From: an uncultured Eubacteriales bacterium
GTDB lineage: Bacteria > Bacillota > Clostridia > Oscillospirales > Oscillospiraceae
Length of the DNA: 8,546 bases
Direction of reading: 5' to 3'
Assembly: GCA_902475515.1 (NCBI GenBank)
Contig: CABSAB010000044.1
Coordinates: 1-8,546, forward strand
The notes beneath the pieces are model-generated. The model had not been told where the DNA came from, made no database searches, and saw nothing but the letters and a program-made list of their open reading frames with translations. Numbering within the stretch: position 1 is the first letter of the stretch; each line of letters begins with the position of its first letter. A program made the translations under genes and the position numbers. Shown here one piece after another: positions 1 through 4,892 of the stretch.

Positions 1-253
1 TCGGCGTGTGCTGCCGGGCTAGAAGCGGGGTCATGGCGGTATAGACTTCCCCATCCACTGTGATGGTTCCGCCATCAGGCGCGTGGGCGCCTGTGATCGT
101 CTTGATAAAGGTAGATTTTCCGGCGCCGTTCTCACCGATCAGGGCGTGGACCTCGCCGGGATAAAAGTCAATGGAAACCTTGTTCAGGGCCACAACGCCC
201 GGGTATACTTTCATAATGTCCTTCAGGGACAGTATCGCTTTCTTTTCTTCCAA
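1..253 (-). CDS. Sugar-type ABC transporter ATP-binding protein, N-terminal part (cut by window edge)
   Basis: The first 84 residues of a cytoplasmic ATPase that would energise sugar or related uptake. The Walker A motif GENGAGKST lies at residues 40-48, preceded by VYPGVVALNKVSIDFYPGEV and followed by GAHAPDGGTITVDG, the pattern of the first nucleotide-binding domain of RbsA/MglA-like twin-cassette ATPases. The rest, including Walker B and any second cassette, lies outside the window. I chose the TTG at 253-251 because GGGAGG lies about 8 bases upstream and it gives the expected short N-terminus; the ATG at 214 would cut into the first beta strand, and the ATG at 269 is out of frame. It follows the binding-protein gene on the same strand after 110 bases containing a hairpin, so it is most likely the second gene of that transporter operon, with permease genes expected beyond the edge. 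The family is clear; the substrate is unknown. Confidence 0.9.
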   Translation of the reverse strand, partial: MEEKKAILSLKDIMKVYPGVVALNKVSIDFYPGEVHALIGENGAGKSTFIKTITGAHAPDGGTITVDGEVYTAMTPLLARQHTP

Positions 254-271
254 ACAGAACGCCTCCCATTA

Positions 272-287
272 CCGGACAGATGTCCGG
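272..287 (-). other. Small hairpin just upstream of the ATPase ribosome binding site
   Basis: CCGGAC and GTCCGG form a perfect 6-bp stem with a 4-base loop. It lies between the stronger hairpin at 311-346 and the GGGAGG that serves the TTG start. It has no T-run, so it is not a terminator. It could stabilise the 5' end of a processed ATPase message or affect ribosome access. The structure is seen; the role is a guess. Confidence 0.35.
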
Positions 288-306
288 CGGATGCAGATTT
301 TCCCAG

Positions 307-346
307 AAAAGGAGGCGGCGCAATGTACGCACGCGCCGCCCCCTCC
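307..346 (-). terminator. Partial terminator / attenuator between binding protein and ATPase
   Basis: On the minus strand GGCGGCGC (340-333) pairs with GCGCCGCC (321-314); outer GGA/TCC pairs extend the stem across a 3-base bulge, the loop is about 11 bases, and TTTT follows (310-307). It starts 18 bases after the binding-protein stop. Hairpins here are common in solute-binding-protein ABC operons, where they leave the binding protein more abundant than the ATPase and permease. The T-run is short, so leaky termination or 3'-end protection fits better than a full stop. Confidence 0.6.
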
Positions 347-363
347 AAAGCTCCGATGTTCGA

Positions 364-1629
364 TTACTTCTTGTACTCTGCGGCGGGGTTCTCATCGCCC
401 ATGGACCAGGTGGCGCTGAAGCCATCCACAGTCACAGCGGTGATGGTGTCGTAGTAGGTCTCGCCGTAGGTCCACTCATAGCCCTCGATGCCGCACACGC
501 CCAGCAGCTCCTCGGCCAGCTTGGCGCCGGTGCGCAGGGGCGGGATGATCACGTCGGGGCTGTAGTTCTTGGCAAAGGGCTCCAGAGCGTCGTAGCCCTT
601 GCCGGTCTCCTCCTTGGCCTGATCGCCATAGGGGATGGCAGGGTCGCCGTAGGTGGCATAGCCCTTGATGGCGGTGGAGGAAGCATCCTTCTCCGCACCC
701 TCGTACAGGCCCTTGAAGGTGTCGTCCTCGGCGTAGCAGGGAGCCACGAAGTAGTCCGCCATATCCAGCTTGTTCTGCTCACAGTGATCCTGGATGGCAT
801 TGGCGATGCCCATAGCCTGCTCCGGCTCGTAGGCCACGAAGATGTGGCAGTCGGGGTTGGCGTTCAGCACAGCCTGGGCGTTGTTGAACGCAACGTTCAG
901 AGAGCCGTCCTGGCCGTAAGCGGTGGTCTCGGAAACCAGCGCCAGGGTCTCGGACTTCTCCACGGTGCCCTTAATGGCATTGGAGCGGTACACACCATCA
1001 GCAATATCGTAGTAGGTGTCGATGGCCACCTCATACTTGCCGTCGGCATTCTTCGGCACGTTGGCGCCGGAGTGCTCGGCCCAGTATTCCGCCGCCTGAA
1101 CGGCATACATACCGGTGATCTCATATGCGGTATACACGCAGCCGCCGATGGTGTAATCGGTGGGCTGTGCGCCCAGATACACAACAGCGATGCCTGCGTC
1201 AGTGGCCTGCTGTACAACGTCCTTGAGCATTTCCACGCTCATGGCGGCAATCATCAGCGCGCCCACGTTGCCGGCGGCGATGGCCTGCTCCACGAACTGG
1301 ACCTGGTTGCCGGGGTTGCCCTGGGCATCCTTCTTCACATAAGTAAAGCCCTCTGCCTCCATCACAGCGCCCATGGCGTCGTTGATCATCACAAGACCCT
1401 CGGCGGCAGTGGTGGGCAGGATGGACCAGACTTCCTTCTGGCCGTTCCAGGTGAAGTTGACAGACTCGGCAGGTGCCTCGGCAGTGCTGCCATTCTCAGC
1501 GGGGGCGTTCTCTGCGGGAGCATTCTCCGCAGGCGCCGCGCTCTCCGCAGAAGATGCGGAGGTACCGCAGCCGGCGAATACCGCCACCATCATGGAGATG
1601 GCCAGCAGCATAGCAAGCAGTTTTTTCAT
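364..1629 (-). CDS. Sugar-type ABC transporter substrate-binding lipoprotein
   Basis: A membrane-anchored extracellular receptor that would deliver a ligand, by family usually a sugar, to the ABC transporter encoded downstream. It has a lipoprotein signal (MKKLLAMLLA, hydrophobic core, lipobox VFAGC with Cys21), then an Ala/Pro/Glu linker with three APAEN repeats, then a mature domain of about 370 residues with the class 1 periplasmic-binding-protein look (ALMIAAMSVEMLKDVVQQATDAG near the hinge, and NANPDCHIFVAYEPEQAMG). I start at the ATG at 1629 (421 aa) because GGAAGGA lies 9 bases upstream of it. An in-frame ATG at 1638 directly abuts that site, so its spacing is unsuitable. It has its own promoter at 1699-1727. 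It lies downstream of a response regulator and kinase on the same strand and before the ATPase. Transporter receptor is confident; the ligand cannot be told. Confidence 0.9.
   Translation of the reverse strand: MKKLLAMLLAISMMVAVFAGCGTSASSAESAAPAENAPAENAPAENGSTAEAPAESVNFTWNGQKEVWSILPTTAAEGLVMINDAMGAVMEAEGFTYVKKDAQGNPGNQVQFVEQAIAAGNVGALMIAAMSVEMLKDVVQQATDAGIAVVYLGAQPTDYTIGGCVYTAYEITGMYAVQAAEYWAEHSGANVPKNADGKYEVAIDTYYDIADGVYRSNAIKGTVEKSETLALVSETTAYGQDGSLNVAFNNAQAVLNANPDCHIFVAYEPEQAMGIANAIQDHCEQNKLDMADYFVAPCYAEDDTFKGLYEGAEKDASSTAIKGYATYGDPAIPYGDQAKEETGKGYDALEPFAKNYSPDVIIPPLRTGAKLAEELLGVCGIEGYEWTYGETYYDTITAVTVDGFSATWSMGDENPAAEYKK
1491..1535 (-). repeat. Three 15-bp tandem repeats coding the lipoprotein linker
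   Basis: Three adjacent 15-base units (1491-1505, 1506-1520, 1521-1535) share the core TTCTCNGC and encode APAEN three times in the linker after the lipid-attached cysteine. Each unit is five codons, so copy-number change by slippage would keep the frame and only alter spacer length. Confidence 0.75.
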
Positions 1630-1671
1630 ATTCTTCATTCCTTCCCAGTTGCGTCATTCGCAAACATATTC

Positions 1672-1691
1672 TTGAAACATTTGTGTTTCAA
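1672..1691 (-). promoter_or_regulatory. 20-bp palindrome on the predicted start site: candidate operator
   Basis: TTGAAACA and TGTTTCAA are perfect 8-bp inverted arms around a 4-base centre (TTTG on the plus strand). The site begins within a base or two of the transcription start predicted from the -10 box at 1699-1704. A bound repressor there would block initiation or early elongation. Size and symmetry fit a dimeric helix-turn-helix regulator, but the arms do not match an operator I can name, and no LacI/GntR-type repressor is in the window. Confidence 0.55.
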
Positions 1692-1698
1692 TGTGGTA

Positions 1699-1727
1699 AT
1701 TCTAATCCCATATGGCCAAATAGTCAA
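1699..1727 (-). promoter_or_regulatory. Strong sigma-A-type promoter of the binding-protein gene
   Basis: On the minus strand TTGACT (1727-1722) and TAGAAT (1704-1699) are separated by exactly 17 bases. Each box has one mismatch to TTGACA/TATAAT. Transcription should start near 1692, giving a leader of about 63 bases that carries the palindrome at 1672-1691. It allows the transporter to be expressed apart from the upstream regulator-kinase operon. Confidence 0.75.
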
Positions 1728-1755
1728 GTGGATTTCCAGGGAAAACTGGTCGTTT

Positions 1756-1772
1756 TTCACAATAAATTCACA
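1756..1772 (-). promoter_or_regulatory. Direct-repeat box, candidate response-regulator site
   Basis: On the minus strand TGTGAA-TTTAT-TGTGAA: two identical hexamers with an 11-bp period, centred about 72 bases upstream of the predicted start. Tandem half-sites one helical turn apart are what OmpR/PhoB-family dimers usually bind. A 17-bp box identical at 14 positions lies at 4048-4064 beside the response-regulator gene. Binding by that regulator is inferred. Confidence 0.55.
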
Positions 1773-1785
1773 CGGAAAGCCACTT

Positions 1786-1852
1786 TTTGTGCTCCGCCCC
1801 TCCAATTTGTGCCTCCACCCGGTTTTTGTGCCGGGCTGGACTGCTTTTGTGC
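1786..1852 (-). repeat. Four GCACAAA direct repeats at about 20-bp spacing
   Basis: GCACAAA on the minus strand occurs at 1852-1846, 1831-1825, 1812-1806 and 1792-1786, so start-to-start distances are 21, 19 and 20 bases, near two helical turns. The block fills much of the gap between the kinase stop and the binding-protein promoter, about 95-160 bases upstream of the start, and ends 13 bases before the direct-repeat box at 1756-1772. It codes for nothing recognisable. It could be a cooperative binding array or a decayed tandem repeat; the repeats are seen, the role is inferred. Confidence 0.6.
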
Positions 1853-1881
1853 GCAGGGGGTGGACACATCTGCCCCTCTGC

Positions 1882-3303
1882 TCAGCGGCTGAGCGCCAGG
1901 GTGAAGGTAAAGGTGGTCCGGCCATCCCGGGATGTGACGGTGATATCCTCCCCGTGGCTTCCCAGGATCGTCTTGACAATATACAGGCCCAGTCCCACAC
2001 CGTCCTTGTGCTCCGAGCGGCTCTTGTCAGATTTGTGGAACCGGTCGAATACCAGCGGCAGCTCCTCCGGGGGGATCTCCGGCCCGGTGTCTGCCACACT
2101 GATCAGGGCCTTCCCGCCGGAGACCGCCACCGTCAGCAGAAACGGCGTACCGGCCTCGGCGAATTTCACCCCGTTGTCGATGAGGTTGTAGATCACCTGG
2201 GTGATGGCGTCCTCGTTGGCCATCACATAGACCGCCTTTTCGGGCATATTCACCTGGACGTCCAGTTGCTTTTCCTCGATTTTCTGCTCAAAGGTCAGCA
2301 GTGTCCGGCCCAATGTCTCCGTCACATCGAAGCGGGCCTTGCCGATCTCCTCGCCGGTGGACTTGAGCCGGGAAATATCCAGCATACTCCGCACCAGCCG
2401 GGAAAGGCGCTTGACCTCGTCTGAGACGGTCCGCATATAATAAGCGTGCTTTTCCCTGGGGATGGTCCCGTCCAGCATACCGTCCATAAAGCCCGCGATG
2501 GTGGTCATGGGGGTCTTGAGCTCGTGGCTTACGTTGGAGACGAACTCCTGCCGCAGGGCCTCGGAGCGCTCCAGGCTTCCGGCCATGTTGTTAAAGGCCG
2601 TGGCCAGCTCCGCCACCTCGTCGCCCGCGCCCATGGGGTTGATCCGGGCGGAGAAATCTCCGTGGGCAAACTGTCTGGCCGCCTTACTGAGCTCCCGCAG
2701 GGTCTCGGTCTGCCGCCGGGTGATGACCACGGTGGCCACCAGTGACACCAGCAGCACCACAATGGCCGTAAACAGAAACAGCCCCACAATGCGGCTCATC
2801 ATCTCACTCATGTCCCGGGTCGCTGTGGACACCACCACATAGCCCAGATGCGCCTGGGAATCCGCCGCATAGATAGGCAGTCCGTACAAATACCGCTCAT
2901 CCTCGTAGACTCCCTCCAGCACGCCCGTGGCATAGACATAGCCATCCTCCTGAAGCTTTTCCAGAAAAGACTCGCCCAGCTGCTTTCCCACATGGCCGCA
3001 ATGGAAAGCTTCGCAGGAGCAAAGCACCAGGGTGCCGGTCTGGTCCGCCAGGACCACATCGGTGTCAGAGACGCTGGCGCCGTAGCTGACGCTCAGCTGC
3101 AGCTCCCAGTCGTTTTCCACCGACAGGGCAGGCTGGGCCCCCACATAGGCCGCCACCGCCGAGGCGTTGGTGGAAAGCGACGTTTTCTCCTCCCGGAGCA
3201 TATAATTATAGAAGAGGCTGGTAAAGCTGCACCCCAGCAGCACAAAGCTCAGCAGGATCATCCCCGCTGTCAGCCCAAACTGCCGGGAAAAAGAGGTTCT
3301 CAT
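1882..3303 (-). CDS. Two-component sensor histidine kinase
   Basis: A 473-residue membrane kinase that should phosphorylate the regulator encoded just upstream. Order: first membrane helix at about 11-32; extracytoplasmic sensor at about 38-168; second helix at about 171-195; HAMP linker at about 192-245; dimerisation/phosphoacceptor helix with SHELKTP and His260; N-box NLIDN at 373-377; G1 box DTGPEI at 405-410; FDRFHKSDKSRS F-box at 419-430; G2 box GVGLGL at 435-440. The sensor has an unusual cluster, Cys95, Cys97, His101, Cys102 and His104. The second G1 glycine is Glu409; I recall substitutions here in related gut Firmicute kinases, so it need not abolish activity. The ATG overlaps the regulator stop as ATGA, with GAGGTG about 8 bases upstream inside the regulator gene, indicating translational coupling. 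Signal unknown. A GCTCAG-CCG-CTGAGC hairpin overlaps the stop but lacks a T-run. Confidence 0.95.
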   Translation of the reverse strand: MRTSFSRQFGLTAGMILLSFVLLGCSFTSLFYNYMLREEKTSLSTNASAVAAYVGAQPALSVENDWELQLSVSYGASVSDTDVVLADQTGTLVLCSCEAFHCGHVGKQLGESFLEKLQEDGYVYATGVLEGVYEDERYLYGLPIYAADSQAHLGYVVVSTATRDMSEMMSRIVGLFLFTAIVVLLVSLVATVVITRRQTETLRELSKAARQFAHGDFSARINPMGAGDEVAELATAFNNMAGSLERSEALRQEFVSNVSHELKTPMTTIAGFMDGMLDGTIPREKHAYYMRTVSDEVKRLSRLVRSMLDISRLKSTGEEIGKARFDVTETLGRTLLTFEQKIEEKQLDVQVNMPEKAVYVMANEDAITQVIYNLIDNGVKFAEAGTPFLLTVAVSGGKALISVADTGPEIPPEELPLVFDRFHKSDKSRSEHKDGVGLGLYIVKTILGSHGEDITVTSRDGRTTFTFTLALSR

Positions 3304-3986
3304 TGAGTGTTCACCTCGAACTTATATCCCACGCCCCAGACGGTCTTCAGCTCCCACTGGTCGGAAACGCCCTCCAGCTTCTCGCGCAGGCGCTTGATGT
3401 GCACGTCCACCGTGCGGCTGTCTCCGAAATAGTCAAAGCCCCAAACCTCGTCCAGCAGCTGATTCCGGGTGTATACCCGGTTGGGGCTGGAGGCCAGGTG
3501 GAACAGAAGCTCCATCTCCTTGGGGGGCGTGTCCACCTTTTTTCCATCCACGGTCAGCTCAAAGGCGTCCATGTCGATGACCAGCTTGTCAAAGGATAGC
3601 TGCCGCTTGGCCGGGGCGCCGTCGCTGGTGCGGCGCAGCACCGCCTCCACCCGGGCCAGCACCTCCCGGGCTTCAAAGGGCTTGGTCACATAGTCGTCGG
3701 CCCCCAGCTTGAGGCCGTTTACCTTGTCGCCCGTTTCGCCCTTGGCGGTGAGCATGATCACAGGGGTCTTGGATTCCTGCCGAATGTTCCGCAGGACCTC
3801 CCAGCCGTCCATCACCGGCAGCATGATGTCCAGCAGCACCAGATCCGGCCGCAGGGCCCGGAACTGCTCCACGCCGGCTCCGCCGTCCGGAGCAATGGCC
3901 GTGTGGTAGCCCTCTTTTTCCAGATACAGATGTAACAGATCCGCAATGTTGGGATCATCTTCTATGATCAAAACAGTGGTTGGCAT
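3300..3986 (-). CDS. OmpR/PhoB-family response regulator
   Basis: A 228-residue cytoplasmic transcription factor, normal for the family. Receiver domain at about 4-117: acidic pair Asp10-Asp11, phosphoacceptor Asp53 in LLDIMLP, switch Thr80 in MLTAKG, Lys102 in TKPFE. Winged-helix domain at about 128-225, with the recognition helix in DSRTVDVHIKRLREKL and the wing GVGYKFE. I start at the ATG at 3986, seven bases after AGGAGG; a longer frame opens at 4076 but its extra N-terminus is not part of the family, and the ATG at 3992 is too close to the site. It is the first gene of an operon with the kinase (4-base overlap). A direct-repeat box of the type such regulators bind lies 62 bases upstream at 4048-4064, suggesting autoregulation. 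Named targets cannot be read from the protein alone. Confidence 0.95.
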   Translation of the reverse strand: MPTTVLIIEDDPNIADLLHLYLEKEGYHTAIAPDGGAGVEQFRALRPDLVLLDIMLPVMDGWEVLRNIRQESKTPVIMLTAKGETGDKVNGLKLGADDYVTKPFEAREVLARVEAVLRRTSDGAPAKRQLSFDKLVIDMDAFELTVDGKKVDTPPKEMELLFHLASSPNRVYTRNQLLDEVWGFDYFGDSRTVDVHIKRLREKLEGVSDQWELKTVWGVGYKFEVNTQ

Positions 3987-4022
3987 ATCCATTCCTCCTA
4001 TTGTATCGGTTGCTTCCGTTTC

Positions 4023-4028
4023 ATTATA
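4023..4028 (-). promoter_or_regulatory. -10 box of the regulator-kinase operon
   Basis: A perfect TATAAT on the minus strand, with transcription expected near 4016. No good -35 hexamer lies 16-18 bases upstream; instead the TTCACC half of the direct-repeat box (4048-4064) begins 19 bases away. A good -10 with a poor -35 next to a tandem site is typical of promoters activated by PhoB-type regulators, so self-activation is plausible. Confidence 0.5.
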
Positions 4029-4047
4029 GCCGAAAAAATCAAACATG

Positions 4048-4064
4048 GGTGAAATTTTTGTGAA
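4048..4064. promoter_or_regulatory. Direct-repeat box between divergent genes, candidate autoregulatory site
   Basis: Plus strand GGTGAA-ATTTT-TGTGAA, an 11-bp period direct repeat. It sits just upstream of the regulator -10 on one side and about 47 bases upstream of the predicted start of the small peptide gene on the other. Compared with the box at 1756-1772 read in the minus direction, 14 of 17 bases agree and both half-sites align. Both boxes point towards the downstream target in the same way for the small peptide gene and the binding-protein gene. Confidence 0.55.
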
Positions 4065-4090
4065 TACTCCCCCCAAATCTTGGGCATTCT

Positions 4091-4096
4091 TATAGT
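4091..4096 (+). promoter_or_regulatory. Candidate -10 box for the small membrane peptide gene
   Basis: TATAGT lies 12 bases upstream of AAGGAGG (4108-4114) and 34 bases before the ATG at 4125. No convincing -35 is present at the right spacing. The direct-repeat box at 4048-4064 lies where an activator would bind. A small CCCAA/TTGGG dyad (4072-4084) lies between. Confidence 0.35.
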
Positions 4097-4124
4097 AGAT
4101 TATCAGGAAGGAGGACGCTTTGTA

Positions 4125-4220
4125 ATGAATCTACTGTTTTTTGTGCTGGGCTGCATGTTTGGCGGCCTCATCGGCGTTTCGGCCCTGGCACTGCTCCAGG
4201 CGGGCGCGGTGAGAGAGTGA
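4125..4220 (+). CDS. 31-residue single-pass membrane peptide, DUF3789-like
   Basis: A complete small gene, ATG to TGA, encoding 31 residues: a hydrophobic stretch from about Leu3 to Leu24 followed by a short tail, QAGAVRE. The glycine-spaced pattern FxxGxxxGGxxGV followed by LLQ resembles, from memory, the DUF3789 family of roughly 30-40 residue proteins of unknown function in bacteria and phages. A good ribosome binding site, AAGGAGG at 4108-4114, lies 10 bases before the ATG, and a possible -10 lies at 4091-4096. It diverges from the response regulator and converges tail-to-tail with the Nudix gene (16 bases between stops). Its place beside a two-component operon suggests a small membrane protein that might act on a sensor kinase or transporter, but that is only an idea. 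The reading frame and start signal are clear; function is unknown. Confidence 0.65.
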   Translation: MNLLFFVLGCMFGGLIGVSALALLQAGAVRE

Positions 4221-4236
4221 GGCGCAAAGATCGCTC

Positions 4237-4710
4237 TTACCGCACCGTTTCTCCGTTGAGCACCGCCTCCATCAGGGTGTCGCCCTGATAGGTAAGCTTC
4301 AGCGAGAAGAACGGGGCGTTTGCCTCCAGCAGGTCCAGGAAGATGTGGTCCCCCTCCCACAGCGGGAGCGTCCGGACCTTTTCCCTGGGGACCCACTCCA
4401 GCGTGCCCTCATCGCACTCCCGCAGGGTGCCGGAGAAGCGGTCCGCCCAGAACAAATGCATATATTCCGTCGGATATCGGTCTGATATAAACGTCACAAG
4501 CCCCCGGTACTGGGGACTGTGAAGGGTCAGCCCGGTCTCCTCCTTAGCTTCCCGGAGGACACAGTCCTCCGGGCTTTCTTTGTTCTCAAACTTCCCCCCG
4601 ATGCCGATCCACTTATCCTTGTTCAGGTCGTTTTCCTTCTTGACCCGGTGGAGCATCAGATAGCTCCCGCCTTGTTCAATGTAACATAGCGTGGTGTTGA
4701 TGCCCTGCAT
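4237..4710 (-). CDS. Nudix hydrolase, MutT / 8-oxo-dGTP diphosphatase-like
   Basis: A 157-residue cytoplasmic enzyme that would hydrolyse a nucleoside diphosphate linked to another group. The Nudix box GX5EX7REUXEEXGU is complete: Gly39, Glu45, then REAKEETGL at 53-61, with Glu54, Glu57 and Glu58 as expected metal ligands. The N-terminus (INTTLCYIEQGGSYLMLHR, then DKWIGIGGKFE) and overall length match the MutT-like 8-oxo-dGTP diphosphatases common in Firmicutes, a nucleotide-pool cleaning role; another nucleotide substrate is possible. The ATG at 4710 has GAGG a few bases upstream and its own promoter at 4737-4765. It is divergent from the large solute-binding lipoprotein and appears to be a single-gene unit. 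No clear terminator follows; the convergent small peptide gene ends 16 bases away. Confidence 0.93.
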   Translation of the reverse strand: MQGINTTLCYIEQGGSYLMLHRVKKENDLNKDKWIGIGGKFENKESPEDCVLREAKEETGLTLHSPQYRGLVTFISDRYPTEYMHLFWADRFSGTLRECDEGTLEWVPREKVRTLPLWEGDHIFLDLLEANAPFFSLKLTYQGDTLMEAVLNGETVR

Positions 4711-4736
4711 GGCCCCTCACCGTCCTTTTTTCTTTC

Positions 4737-4765
4737 AGCATAGCACATCCCGGGCAAAATCACAA
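4737..4765 (-). promoter_or_regulatory. Promoter of the Nudix gene
   Basis: Minus strand TTGTGA (4765-4760), 17-base spacer, TATGCT (4742-4737), with TG one base before the -10 (TGC-TATGCT), an extended -10. Transcription should begin near 4730, about 20 bases before the ATG, so the leader is very short. Confidence 0.6.
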
Positions 4766-4811
4766 GGCGGCGGGGGCGGTTCCATGCCCAAAGAAAAGAA
4801 AGAAAATGATA

Positions 4812-4825
4812 TTGAAGTTCAACTT
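4812..4825. promoter_or_regulatory. Overlapping small palindromes upstream of the lipoprotein promoter
   Basis: TTGAA-G-TTCAA (4812-4822) and AAGTT-C-AACTT (4815-4825) overlap, about 45-55 bases upstream of the predicted start of the large solute-binding protein gene. Such an AT-rich nested dyad could bind a dimeric regulator, but arms of 5 bp can arise by chance. It is the only such dyad I saw in the 4711-4892 gap. Confidence 0.3.
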
Positions 4826-4852
4826 TCGTTACTTTTACGCCCTTTTTTTCTG

Positions 4853-4861
4853 TGCTATGAT
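4853..4861 (+). promoter_or_regulatory. Extended -10 promoter of the large solute-binding lipoprotein gene
   Basis: TGC-TATGAT forms an extended -10. The -35 region is weak (TTTTAC at 17 bases). Transcription should start near 4868. A strong AAGGAGG (4879-4885) lies 7 bases before the ATG at 4893. The element TGTGCTATG is shared with the divergent Nudix promoter. Confidence 0.55.
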
Positions 4862-4892
4862 AGGCATATATCCAAGACAAGGAGGAGAGACC

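Noticed and set aside
168..269. ATG at 269 as the ATPase start
   Set aside because: It is in a different frame from the Walker A motif; only the TTG at 253 is in frame with a well-spaced ribosome binding site.
1818..1835. CCCGG/CCGGG dyad as a terminator after the kinase gene
   Set aside because: Only 5 bp with an 8-base loop, and no T-run after it in the minus direction; it is a by-product of one GCACAAA repeat flanked by GC.
1786..1852. CRISPR-like array from the GCACAAA repeats
   Set aside because: Repeats are only 7 bases with 12-14 base gaps; CRISPR repeats and spacers are each over 20 bases and there are no cas genes.
1880..1894. GCTCAG-CCG-CTGAGC hairpin over the kinase stop codon as a terminator
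   Set aside because: The stem is 6 bp and no T-run follows on the minus strand, so termination is not supported; read-through into the binding-protein gene remains possible.
280..2424. Very long open frame on the plus strand (714 codons)
   Set aside because: It runs antisense across the binding protein, its promoter and the kinase. Its product is low-complexity Gly/Val/Leu/His-rich with no domain, as expected from the opposite strand of GC-rich genes.
3987..4076. N-terminal extension of the response regulator to the ATG at 4076
   Set aside because: It would translate through the promoter -10 and ribosome binding site; the receiver domain begins right after the ATG at 3986.
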